DNA of 7,199 nucleotides from positions 3,815-11,013 of the forward strand of contig MHKK01000020.1 in the NCBI GenBank assembly GCA_001818365.1, written 5' to 3'. This DNA is from Candidatus Komeilibacteria bacterium RIFCSPHIGHO2_01_FULL_52_14 (lineage in GTDB: Bacteria > Patescibacteriota > Patescibacteriia > UBA1558 > 2-01-FULL-52-15). This document shows, in pieces, positions 1 to 6,970 of the stretch. The notes beneath the pieces were generated by a model. It did no database searches. It saw only the letters and a list, made by a program, of their open reading frames with translations, and was not told where the DNA came from. The number at the start of each line of letters is the position of its first letter. Position 1 is the stretch's first letter. Both the position numbers and the translations under genes were made by a program.

Positions 1-1716
1 TCTACAGTCGACGCTCAAGGCGCACCGATAACCATCAGAAAAAGCGAACTTGAACAAAATCTTGATCGCGTTTTAGCATCGCGCGAACGAAAAATCGAGA
101 CCGGCCGCAAGAAATACGTAAAAGATCAGATGAAACGCGGTGCGAAAATGGCATTACTGTTCGCGCTCACCGGTCGCATTGCAAGTGAATTGGTGCATCA
201 TTGGAACTCACCGCAGGCAGCCGAAGCCGTTGCCGAGAAGCCGGTGTCTGCTCCGGAAACTGCCCCTGCACCGGCGACAGCCGAGGCGCCTCATGCGGCG
301 CAACCGGCGGAGCAAGCGCCTTTGACCGAGGCCGTGCAGCAACAATCGCCGGTACGCTCTGAAGCGGAAGTTGCCGAGATCGCCAATGAAAAAATGCGAC
401 AGGAACTCGAGCGTATGAGCTCGGCGCGACAGGATGCGAATGACGTGCTCGAGGGGTCGGAAATCACCCTCCGGCACGCGCCGATCCCCGAGCACACCGC
501 CCCGGTATCGGGAGAAGCACCGGCGCAGCCGCCGGAGCTTATGCCGCTTCCCGAAAAGCACGAACCCCTCCCCGGTGAGATTATGTCGCGTGAACCTTCG
601 CCGATGGGGCACGCGGCGGCTGAAGCGATACCCGTCCCGACGAAGCCGATAGCGGCGGGCGGGGAGTTACCGGTAACGATCCGTCAGGGCGAAGGCATGA
701 TTCGCGCGTTGTCGCGAACGCTTGAAGAACGCTACGGCCTTGCGCACGACCGCGCGCTTGACATCGCGAACCGCGCCTGGGCTTCGGACGCTACCAAGTG
801 GGCAGACACGGTGATGGCCGGTGATCATTTTAACATGCGCCTTGGCGGGCTGAATCCCGAGGCGATTGCGCATGCCGATCCGGGAGACATCGCGCGGCAT
901 CTGACGCTCGATGCGGTGGGTTTTGAAAACAGCGGAGCTCATGTTGCCGATGCGGCATCGTCGGTTACTCACGAAACAACCGAACAGGTGCTTGTGTCGC
1001 TTCCCAAGGATTTTACTCCAGAACAGGCATTGAGCTTCTATGAGCAGTTACCGGGTCATCCGGTTACCGTCGATCAGCACGCGGCCGAGTATTTGTCCCG
1101 GCATCACATCTATTATGATGCCGACCACCGGCAATTTTGGAAGGATCTGAACACGGACGGCGCTCGCGATGTGAGCGATAAGGCGGTCGGCATCTCGCTC
1201 GAGCATCCCGAGCAAATAGCGCACGTGAGTATTATGCAGGACGAACAAGGCATGATGCACGTCGAGCTCATGGGCGAACACCAGGCACCGATTGGCTCAT
1301 TCGACCTGACTCCGGATCTGGAGTTGCTACGGAGCCAGATTTCGGCGGCAGCGGAACAGGGAGCATCCGACATGATCGAAATTGAAGCCAGCAGGTTCGC
1401 ACATCGTCTCGCAAAGCATATTGATAACTACGAAGGATTGGTTGACGCATTAAAGAAGCAGTTCAGGACGGTCCGTCAGACGGTCGGGTCTATTTCTGCC
1501 GAGCAGGCCGCATCGAACAAGCAGGCGCTGTATAAAAAACTCCTTGAAGAATATCATCTCCCCCGTCCGGATGCGCGATCGATCGCGCGGGAGCTGAACC
1601 GGGTCTTTGGTGATCTGCGCGATGAGATGCGGCGAGCAGGAATGCACTTCACGTCAAAAGATACCGTTGAGTCGGTATTAAAGCGGATACACTTCCTTGA
1701 GCCGCAGCAGCGCTAG
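1..1716 (+). CDS. Unrecognised protein with Ala/Pro/Glu-rich linker, 5' end outside window
   Basis: The reading frame is open from base 1, giving 571 visible residues before a TAG stop. The first ATG at 130 has no Shine-Dalgarno sequence, and the 43 codons before it read as ordinary protein (a Lys/Arg/Glu-rich helix), so the true start probably lies upstream. Counting from the ATG at 130: residues 1-25 are basic and then mildly hydrophobic (MALLFALTG), too weak for a confident membrane segment. Residues 27-178 are a low-complexity Ala/Pro/Glu-rich linker, broken by a charged helix at about 78-108. Residues 179-285 look like a compact domain starting VTIRQGEG, faintly like a LysM-type opening but not assignable. 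Residues 286-410 look mixed alpha/beta, and 412-528 are mainly charged helices. I recognise no catalytic motif. The layout suggests a structural or envelope-associated protein with a flexible spacer; this is inference. It converges on trpS and overlaps it at the stop codons. Confidence 0.8.
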   Translation, partial: STVDAQGAPITIRKSELEQNLDRVLASRERKIETGRKKYVKDQMKRGAKMALLFALTGRIASELVHHWNSPQAAEAVAEKPVSAPETAPAPATAEAPHAAQPAEQAPLTEAVQQQSPVRSEAEVAEIANEKMRQELERMSSARQDANDVLEGSEITLRHAPIPEHTAPVSGEAPAQPPELMPLPEKHEPLPGEIMSREPSPMGHAAAEAIPVPTKPIAAGGELPVTIRQGEGMIRALSRTLEERYGLAHDRALDIANRAWASDATKWADTVMAGDHFNMRLGGLNPEAIAHADPGDIARHLTLDAVGFENSGAHVADAASSVTHETTEQVLVSLPKDFTPEQALSFYEQLPGHPVTVDQHAAEYLSRHHIYYDADHRQFWKDLNTDGARDVSDKAVGISLEHPEQIAHVSIMQDEQGMMHVELMGEHQAPIGSFDLTPDLELLRSQISAAAEQGASDMIEIEASRFAHRLAKHIDNYEGLVDALKKQFRTVRQTVGSISAEQAASNKQALYKKLLEEYHLPRPDARSIARELNRVFGDLRDEMRRAGMHFTSKDTVESVLKRIHFLEPQQR

Positions 1717-2699
1717 GAGCGAGGACCGAGGCCGATACGTTTTCGAATGAGGGCACTATTTTCTTGTGCAATGCCGCGCGCACGTACGGCGCCTTCACGG
1801 AGGATGGTTCGAACTTCGTCGTGGTGGGCGTCGTAGTACGCCTGTCTTTTTTGCACCGGTTCCAAAAAAGAGATCAGTGCTTCCGTCAATTCTTTTTTGA
1901 GTTCGGCGTAGGAAATTTTTTTCAGCTTGAATGCCTGCTCGAAGTACTGATACCGTTCCGCCGAGCCGAAATACTTGAAAAGCGTCAGCAGGTTGTGTCC
2001 GCCCGAGAGCGATGTTTCGTTGTGATTGGAATCGGTTACGGCTTTGCCTATCTTCTGGGTGATGACGTCGGGTTTGTCACGCAATGCAATGTAACTCTTG
2101 GCACCGTGCGACTTGCTCATCTTACCCTCCGGGTTATCGAGCGACATCACTCGGACCGTTTCGGAAAGCACTGGGTTGACTTCCGGGAAAAAATCCCCGT
2201 ACCGGTTATTGAATTTGCGTGCGATGATGCGGGAGAGCTCGAGATGCTGCAGCTGATCCTCGCCAACCGGGACATGGGTCGCCCGATAGAGCAAGATATC
2301 CGCCGCCTGTAAAACCGGATACGTAAGAAGTCCCGCATTGGCGTTCCCTTTCTTTTCCTGCACCAGATCTTTGTACTGCGTCATGCGCGTAAGCTCGCTG
2401 ACGGGCGTCAGGCATGCAAATATCCATGACAGTTCCGTGTGTTCGGGTACGTCGGACTGTCTGAAGAAAATTGATTTTTTGGGATCGATCCCCAGCGCCA
2501 GAAGATCGCATGCCAAATTGATCGTGTTTTGTTCAAGCTCTTTGGGATCGATTTCGACGGTCAGCGCGTGGTAGTCGGCGATAGCATAGATGCACTCGTA
2601 CTGGGACTGCAATGCAACCCAGTTTTTAAGTGCACCCAAATAATTGCCAAGGTGAAGTTCCCCGGTCGGTTTAGCGGCAGAAAAAAGGCGTTGTTGCAT
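1713..2699 (-). CDS. trpS: Tryptophanyl-tRNA synthetase
   Basis: This cytoplasmic class I aminoacyl-tRNA synthetase activates tryptophan with ATP and charges tRNA-Trp. With the ATG at 2699 the protein has 328 residues, the usual length for bacterial TrpRS. It shows PTG followed by HLGN (residues 11-19, the HIGH-type signature), QAAD at 131-134 in the tryptophan pocket region, GEDQ at 146-149, and a perfect KMSKS at 193-197. The open frame extends to a TTG at 2729, adding ten residues (LYYWIDIRG-like). I prefer 2699 because it is an ATG, it gives the usual family N-terminus (a short strand leading into PTG), and the TTG lies in a hairpin loop. GGGG sits immediately before the ATG, too close for a normal Shine-Dalgarno. 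It is the last gene of the minus-strand cluster, 187 bases after rnj, so it may have its own promoter. It ends in TAG, overlapping the stop of the convergent gene. Confidence 0.97.
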   Translation of the reverse strand: MQQRLFSAAKPTGELHLGNYLGALKNWVALQSQYECIYAIADYHALTVEIDPKELEQNTINLACDLLALGIDPKKSIFFRQSDVPEHTELSWIFACLTPVSELTRMTQYKDLVQEKKGNANAGLLTYPVLQAADILLYRATHVPVGEDQLQHLELSRIIARKFNNRYGDFFPEVNPVLSETVRVMSLDNPEGKMSKSHGAKSYIALRDKPDVITQKIGKAVTDSNHNETSLSGGHNLLTLFKYFGSAERYQYFEQAFKLKKISYAELKKELTEALISFLEPVQKRQAYYDAHHDEVRTILREGAVRARGIAQENSALIRKRIGLGPRS

Positions 2700-2713
2700 G
2701 CCCCGTATATCAA

Positions 2714-2742
2714 TCCAGTAGTAGAGCAAAGCTCACTACTGG
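2714..2742 (-). promoter_or_regulatory. Hairpin in the trpS leader
   Basis: On the minus strand TCCAGTAGTGAG pairs with CTCTACTACTGGA around a short CTTTG loop. This gives nine contiguous pairs, a one-base bulge and three more pairs. The stem ends 14 bases before the trpS ATG at 2699. No T run follows, so it is not a classical terminator. It could affect ribosome access or protect the trpS message after cleavage. No T-box sequence (TGGTACCGCG type) is seen, so regulation by uncharged tRNA is not supported. The structure is directly visible; its role is inference. Confidence 0.55.
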
Positions 2743-2797
2743 ACTTTGCCCCGCGTGCTGGTTACGAATAATTAATTTGTATTGATTCATAGATATT

Positions 2798-2826
2798 TAT
2801 TTACGTGCAGTGGCTGGGGTTGCGAA
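2798..2826 (-). promoter_or_regulatory. trpS: Weak candidate promoter for trpS
   Basis: Read on the minus strand, TTCGCA (2821-2826, four of six matches to TTGACA) is separated by exactly 17 bases from TAAATA (2798-2803, three of six matches to TATAAT). It lies at the upstream edge of an A/T-rich stretch (about 2765-2803) within an otherwise GC-rich spacer. It would give a leader of roughly 90 bases containing the hairpin at 2714-2742. The match is poor and the call rests mostly on the gap size and local A/T richness. Confidence 0.25.
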
Positions 2827-2827
2827 G

Positions 2828-2861
2828 TCCCGTACCTCCGCCTCGGGCGAATGGTGCGGGA
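2828..2861. repeat. Inverted repeat just downstream of rnj
   Basis: TCCCGTACC (2828-2836) faces GGTGCGGGA (2853-2861) across a 16-base loop. On the plus strand this is nine pairs including one T-G wobble; on the minus strand the same position becomes a C-A mismatch. It starts 26 bases past the rnj stop. No T run follows on the minus strand, so it is not a convincing Rho-independent terminator. It may be a 3' stabilising stem or a small intergenic repeat. Confidence 0.4.
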
Positions 2862-2886
2862 TAATATGGGGCATGCTTCAATGCTA

Positions 2887-4671
2887 CTATACTTCGATGA
2901 CGACGGGCAAGATCATGGGGCGGCGCTTGGTCTTATGGTACAGGAACTGCCCGAGCTCGTTGCGGATCTTATCTTTGAGATAGCTGTCGTTCGCCTGCGC
3001 CCGTTTCCCATGGTCTCCCACGAGACCTCTGATTTTGGCGCGTATCTGTTCAACGAGTTTTTTCTGCTCGCGCATGTAGATAAAACCGCGCGAGATGATG
3101 TCGGGAGAATTAATGAGTTTTCCGGTCTTGCCGTTGATCGTGGCGATGACGACGAGCATACCGTCCTCGGCCATCATCTGCCGATCGCGCAAAACGACGT
3201 GCGATACGTCGCCGACACCGAGGCCGTCGACGAATACGTAATCCGACGGAACCTTTTGGCTCGTCAGCCGTCCGCCGCGCGCGGAGAATTCCATTATCTG
3301 TCCGTTATCCGGAACGAAAATGTTTTTCTCCGGAATGCCGGCGCGCAAGGCAACCTTCGCGTGCAGCCGCAGGAACGAATGGTTACCGTACACCGGGATG
3401 TGATACCGCGGCTTTATCATCTGAATGGTATCGAAGAGATCCTCCTGTTTGGCATGGCCGCCGGCGTGCACGTCCATCATCTGATAGTGAATGACTTCCG
3501 CACCGAGCCGGTACAGGGAATCCTTCAGGCGCTGCACGGAACGCTCGTTGCCCGGGATCACGGATGAGGAGAAAACGACCGTGTCTCCTTTTTCGATTTT
3601 CAGGGAACGGTGCTCTTTGTTCGCGATGCGCATGAGCACGGCGTTATCTTCGCCCTGTGCGCCGGTACAAAGAATAATGATTTTATTGCTCGGGTAGTCG
3701 CCGATATCCCTGATATCAAGCATCGTTTCCCGCTTGAGCTTCATGTACCCCAGCGCTTGCGCGAGCTCGACGTTACGTTTCATGCTGTAACCTTCGATGA
3801 TGATCTTCTTGTTGATCTTCTCTCCGGCCCAGATGATCTGCTGGATGCGGCCCAAGAGGGACGCGAAAGTGCCGATGATCACGCGGCCCGGAGCATCGGC
3901 AAGGATCTGGTCGATATTGCCCTGGATCTCGCCTTCGGTGAGCTGTCTGCCCGGCTGTGATGCATTCGTGGAGTCGGCCATGAGCGCGAGTACGTTCTGT
4001 TCGCCCAGCTTCTGGATCTTGTCGATCTCCGCCGGACGATCGCCGGAATAGTTGGGGTCGAGTTTAAAGTCGCCGGTGTGTACGACCTTGCCGTAGGGAG
4101 TGTCGACAATGACGCCGACCGAATCGGGAATGTTGTGGCTCACTCCGAAAAAGCTCACGGTAAATACCCCGAGCTTCAATACGGTGTCCCGATCGACCGC
4201 CTGCAGCTTGAGAGGGATCATCTTGAAGTCCTCCTGCCGCTTGGCGATGATGCCGAGCGTCAGCGGCGTGCCGTAGATAGTGGGATTGCCGAGCTTCGGT
4301 GCCAAGTGGGGGATCGCTCCGATATGATCGTAGTGTCCGTGGGTGATGATAACGCCGCGGATATTCTTTTCTTTGCCTTTCAGGTAATCGGCGTTGGGAA
4401 TTATGTAGTCGATGCCGGGCATATCTTCTTCCGGCCATTGCAATCCCATATCGATAATGATGATATCGGAGCCGTATTCAATCACGGTCATGTTGCGCCC
4501 GACTTCTTCGCAGCCGCCGATGGGGATAACACGAAGCACGCCGTCAGCGACCGGATGCTTGCTGGGTCGTTGGACGACGATTTCGGCGCCCTCTGCGGGA
4601 CGATGCTGTCCTCCTATGGGGCGTCGTCCGCGTGATCGTTCTCTTGTCCCGTGTGTTCTTCTTGGTGTCAT
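2887..4671 (-). CDS. rnj: Ribonuclease J (metallo-beta-lactamase / beta-CASP RNase)
   Basis: RNase J enzymes are cytoplasmic zinc-dependent nucleases with 5' exonuclease and endonuclease activity in mRNA decay and rRNA processing. The 594-residue product opens with a basic, Arg-rich tail (1-44). The metallo-beta-lactamase core starts at LRVIPIGGCEEVG (46-58). Metal ligands are visible as HGHYDH (111-116), H179 in the SHNIPDS segment, and HTGDF (198-202); DSTN is at 233-236. The beta-CASP part includes TFASLLGRIQQ (268-278), TGAQGE (336-341), SSSVIPGNE (368-376) and VHAGGH (401-406). The C-terminal domain carries SPDIISRGF (522-530). All key residues look intact. The ATG at 4671 gives the long form; a GTG at 4539 would start directly at the core, as in many relatives without a tail, and neither has a Shine-Dalgarno. 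It follows the binding-protein gene by 36 bases. It ends with tandem TAG TAG stops. Confidence 0.97.
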   Translation of the reverse strand: MTPRRTHGTRERSRGRRPIGGQHRPAEGAEIVVQRPSKHPVADGVLRVIPIGGCEEVGRNMTVIEYGSDIIIIDMGLQWPEEDMPGIDYIIPNADYLKGKEKNIRGVIITHGHYDHIGAIPHLAPKLGNPTIYGTPLTLGIIAKRQEDFKMIPLKLQAVDRDTVLKLGVFTVSFFGVSHNIPDSVGVIVDTPYGKVVHTGDFKLDPNYSGDRPAEIDKIQKLGEQNVLALMADSTNASQPGRQLTEGEIQGNIDQILADAPGRVIIGTFASLLGRIQQIIWAGEKINKKIIIEGYSMKRNVELAQALGYMKLKRETMLDIRDIGDYPSNKIIILCTGAQGEDNAVLMRIANKEHRSLKIEKGDTVVFSSSVIPGNERSVQRLKDSLYRLGAEVIHYQMMDVHAGGHAKQEDLFDTIQMIKPRYHIPVYGNHSFLRLHAKVALRAGIPEKNIFVPDNGQIMEFSARGGRLTSQKVPSDYVFVDGLGVGDVSHVVLRDRQMMAEDGMLVVIATINGKTGKLINSPDIISRGFIYMREQKKLVEQIRAKIRGLVGDHGKRAQANDSYLKDKIRNELGQFLYHKTKRRPMILPVVIEV

Positions 4672-4707
4672 ACTGTTATTCTGTCTGACCTGTTATGGAT
4701 CTGATAC

Positions 4708-6516
4708 CTAATTAGATTTTTTATATGCGCGGTTTGTTTTTATGTACCAGTGCGTGACTGCACTGAAGCGGTCCGCCGGAGCGGCAATGCGGACGTGCGA
4801 GGTAACGCCGAGTATTTTTTTTGGCAAGACATAGAGGTACTGCGGACTGTAGAGAAATACCGCGAATGCTTCGTCGCTCAGTTTATGAGAGAGCGTCGTA
4901 TAGAGTTGTTGCTGCTTGTTCTTGTCGCTCGTCGTTCGCAGTTCTTCGGCAGCCGCATCGATGTCCCGATTGGCAAGAACGGAAAAATTGCTGCCCGGAT
5001 GCCGGTTTTGGCTTGAATGCCAGAATGCGTAGACGTCCTGCGGCGAGGTGATGATCTGCCCGAAGAGCAGCATCTCGTAGGCACGTTGCTCAATGACATC
5101 CTTTTTAATATTGGTTTTTGGAACCAGTGAGACATTCACCGCTATGCCTAAAGATGTCCAATTCTCCCTGATGACCTGCGTGACACCCTCCGTGTCTTGT
5201 CTTTCAACGGCCGATATGGTGATGGTAAGTTCTTTTCCGTCTTTCATGCGAACGGTGCTGGTCGCCGTCGGCAGTTTCCATCCCGCATCGTCAAGCGCCT
5301 TGGAGAGCGCCGGGACGTCGAATGACGGCGTGCTCGTACTGGTGCTGTCAAAGCCCGGCAGCTCGGGTCCGTACATTGCCCGTCCCTCCCCGCCCAGAAT
5401 CTCACGTATGATGCGATCGCGGTCGACGCCGGCGGCAAGTACTTTCCGCACGGCGCGATCTTTCAGCGCATCATTTTTATCGGGGTTAAAAAACAATGCG
5501 TTATATTGTGTGAGTTCCAATTCTTCGAGCGACACCGTCGAGCTGTTTTCAAAATCACTGCTGTATTCAAGCGGTAAAAAGCTCAAACCCTCGATGTTCT
5601 TATTTTTAAGCGCTTCAACCGCGCTCGGATAATCACCGTAGAATTTAAAGGACAGTTCCCGGATATACGCCGGTGTCTGATGGTATGCGCCGTTACGTTC
5701 AAGGGTTATGCTTCGGATCGCACCGGTGGTATCGCGAACCAGGTTTTTAAAACGGTAGGGCCCGGCTCCGACCGGCTTAAGATTCGCCTCGGCAAGCTGC
5801 ATTTGCGAAGCCGGGATTGAGTACCAGATATGTTCGGGGAGGATCCCGACGGTGAGTGCGGAGAGAAAACCGGGAAAGGGGGTACGCAAGGTAAAAATAA
5901 TCGTCGTGTCGTCCTGTTTTTTCACGTCGATGCCGTCAAAACTGACGCGCAGGGAGCTGTGATAGGCGGGATCCTGGATCGCCTGGATGGTAAAGAGCAC
6001 ATCGTCTGCGGTCAGCGGCTCGTTGTCGTGCCAGGTGAGATTGCGGCGTAGGGTAACCGTATAGATCTTCTGATCGTCGCTAATGGTATAATTTTCAGCC
6101 AGGTCGCGAACGATATTTCCGTCGGCATCCGTCGTGAGCAGGCCGGCGAAGATAAGGCGGCTCAAATCACGGTCGACGTCGTTTCCCGCCGCAAGCAAAG
6201 GATTAATGAACCGCGGAGAACCGACGAGACCTTCGGTATACGACCCTCCGGTTGCAGGTACCGCCACGGTCGAACGGAACCAGATGCGCGTCCCGAGGAC
6301 GCCGAGCGCCGCGATGCCGATGAGGATACTAATAAAGAGCGAGCGCCGTTCATGGTCTTCGAGAAGCCGGCCGATAAATTTGAGCTGGCCGATGCTTGGC
6401 ACGCGCCATTTTTTTGAGCTGCGCAACAACGCCAGGTCAAGCGCTTCCTTACGCTCGACGCCGTTTTGACGACGTCCGAACGTGAGGCGCCTGACGCGCT
6501 CAACAGCGCGCCGCAT
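4708..6516 (-). CDS. Membrane-anchored oligopeptide-binding protein (SBP family 5)
   Basis: This resembles the extracytoplasmic substrate-binding proteins of peptide/nickel ABC importers (OppA/DppA type, SBP_bac_5). The 602-residue product has an Arg-rich cytoplasmic N-terminus (1-57), one hydrophobic segment at about 59-79, then the binding domain outside the membrane. Family features include GGSYTEGLVGSPRFINPLL (90-108), the LAENYTISDDQKIYTVTLR segment (139-157), TWHDNEPLTADDVLFT (161-176), PVGAGPY (248-254), and the late VRKVLAAGVDRDRI (356-369). No cysteine is visible, so there is no lipobox and anchoring must be by the membrane helix rather than by lipid. Canonical bacterial homologues are usually secreted or lipoproteins, so the long N-terminal extension and uncleaved-looking anchor are distinctive. 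No permease or ATPase gene is in the window. It lies 39 bases after secG and 36 before rnj, so co-transcription is likely. The ligand cannot be told from sequence. Confidence 0.92.
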   Translation of the reverse strand: MRRAVERVRRLTFGRRQNGVERKEALDLALLRSSKKWRVPSIGQLKFIGRLLEDHERRSLFISILIGIAALGVLGTRIWFRSTVAVPATGGSYTEGLVGSPRFINPLLAAGNDVDRDLSRLIFAGLLTTDADGNIVRDLAENYTISDDQKIYTVTLRRNLTWHDNEPLTADDVLFTIQAIQDPAYHSSLRVSFDGIDVKKQDDTTIIFTLRTPFPGFLSALTVGILPEHIWYSIPASQMQLAEANLKPVGAGPYRFKNLVRDTTGAIRSITLERNGAYHQTPAYIRELSFKFYGDYPSAVEALKNKNIEGLSFLPLEYSSDFENSSTVSLEELELTQYNALFFNPDKNDALKDRAVRKVLAAGVDRDRIIREILGGEGRAMYGPELPGFDSTSTSTPSFDVPALSKALDDAGWKLPTATSTVRMKDGKELTITISAVERQDTEGVTQVIRENWTSLGIAVNVSLVPKTNIKKDVIEQRAYEMLLFGQIITSPQDVYAFWHSSQNRHPGSNFSVLANRDIDAAAEELRTTSDKNKQQQLYTTLSHKLSDEAFAVFLYSPQYLYVLPKKILGVTSHVRIAAPADRFSAVTHWYIKTNRAYKKSN

Positions 6517-6555
6517 GAGGCCCGAAAGCTTCAGAATAAATATCCGCTTACTTGA

Positions 6556-6771
6556 TTAAATGAAGAGATGCGCGACCGAGATCAACATGAAGAGAATTGT
6601 CAGCACGATGGTTGCGCGGAAAATCATCTTCTCCGCACCGCGTTTTGTGCGGTATACCGCGCTTGAGCCACCAAATGCCAAACCCAATCCCGAGCCACGG
6701 CTCTGAATGAGAATTGACGTTATCAGCAAAAGCGAAACAACGACTTGCAGAATATACAGGGCAGTTTTCAT
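6556..6771 (-). CDS. secG: Preprotein translocase subunit SecG
   Basis: SecG is the small non-essential subunit of the SecYEG channel that assists SecA-driven export across the cytoplasmic membrane. The 71-residue product has the standard plan: membrane segment 1 at about 3-23, the conserved loop QSRGSGLGLAFGGSSAVYR (23-41) with TKRGAEK after it, and membrane segment 2 at about 49-70. The length matches the family. The start is an ATG 15 or so bases after the predicted transcription start, with no Shine-Dalgarno in that short leader. It is the first gene of the minus-strand cluster and stops with TAA, the only non-TAG stop among the five genes here. Confidence 0.96.
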   Translation of the reverse strand: MKTALYILQVVVSLLLITSILIQSRGSGLGLAFGGSSAVYRTKRGAEKMIFRATIVLTILFMLISVAHLFI

Positions 6772-6792
6772 TGACGATACGAAATATAGTGC

Positions 6793-6821
6793 ATACTAAC
6801 AGATTACCAAGGAGATGTCAA
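6793..6821 (-). promoter_or_regulatory. Sigma-70-type promoter of the secG operon
   Basis: On the minus strand a perfect TTGACA (6816-6821) is followed after exactly 17 bases by TAGTAT (6793-6798, four of six matches to TATAAT). TG lies one base upstream of the -10 hexamer, forming an extended -10. Transcription would start near 6786, about 15 bases before the secG ATG. It is the best promoter in the window and probably drives secG, the binding-protein gene and rnj. Confidence 0.75.
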
Positions 6822-6917
6822 TATTGGGTTTGTCATCTTGAGCGAATCTGCCCATATCTGATGAGCCGAGAGGTTTCGGCGAATGTCGGAAATTTTTGCC
6901 GGTCCCGGCCGGCTGCC

Positions 6918-6937
6918 GGGTTGGGGGTGGGAGGGGG
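6918..6937 (+). other. G-quadruplex motif, plus strand
   Basis: Four G runs of 3, 5, 3 and 5 bases are separated by loops TT, T and A. This is a canonical motif with very short loops, predicted to be stable. It overlaps the left arm of the inverted repeat, so quadruplex and hairpin would compete. It lies about 100 bases upstream of the secG -35 on the other strand. Confidence 0.6.
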
Positions 6938-6970
6938 CTCATTCCGACGTCGCCCCCTACCACCCCCAAC
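6920..6970. repeat. 19-base G-rich/C-rich inverted repeat
   Basis: The left arm GTTGGGGGTGGGAGGGGGC (6920-6938) pairs with 6952-6970 at 18 of 19 positions, with one G-A mismatch (6931 with 6959) and a 13-base loop. It is the strongest palindrome in the window. One arm is almost pure purine and the other almost pure pyrimidine. As RNA from either strand it would fold into a very stable stem, but no T run follows on either side, so it is not a standard terminator. It could be a dispersed intergenic repeat. Confidence 0.85.

Noticed and set aside
208..612. Minus-strand Arg-rich open frame inside the unknown plus-strand gene
   Set aside because: Its Arg/Leu/Gly composition is what the complement of an Ala/Pro/Glu-rich linker gives; no independent evidence.
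2700..2886. T-box riboswitch for trpS
   Set aside because: No T-box TGGNACCGCG-type sequence, specifier loop or terminator with a T run is visible, and the spacer is short for one.
2782..3567. Long plus-strand open frame of 261 codons opposite rnj
   Set aside because: It is antisense to a fully conserved RNase J gene, has no recognisable family features and follows from the codon bias of the real gene.
5093..5632. Plus-strand open frame of 179 codons opposite the binding-protein gene
   Set aside because: Ser-rich antisense shadow of a conserved coding region, with no start signal.
1..6771. Alternative genetic code with TGA read as glycine
   Set aside because: No TGA occurs in frame in the five genes and glycine is encoded by GGN, so the standard code is enough.
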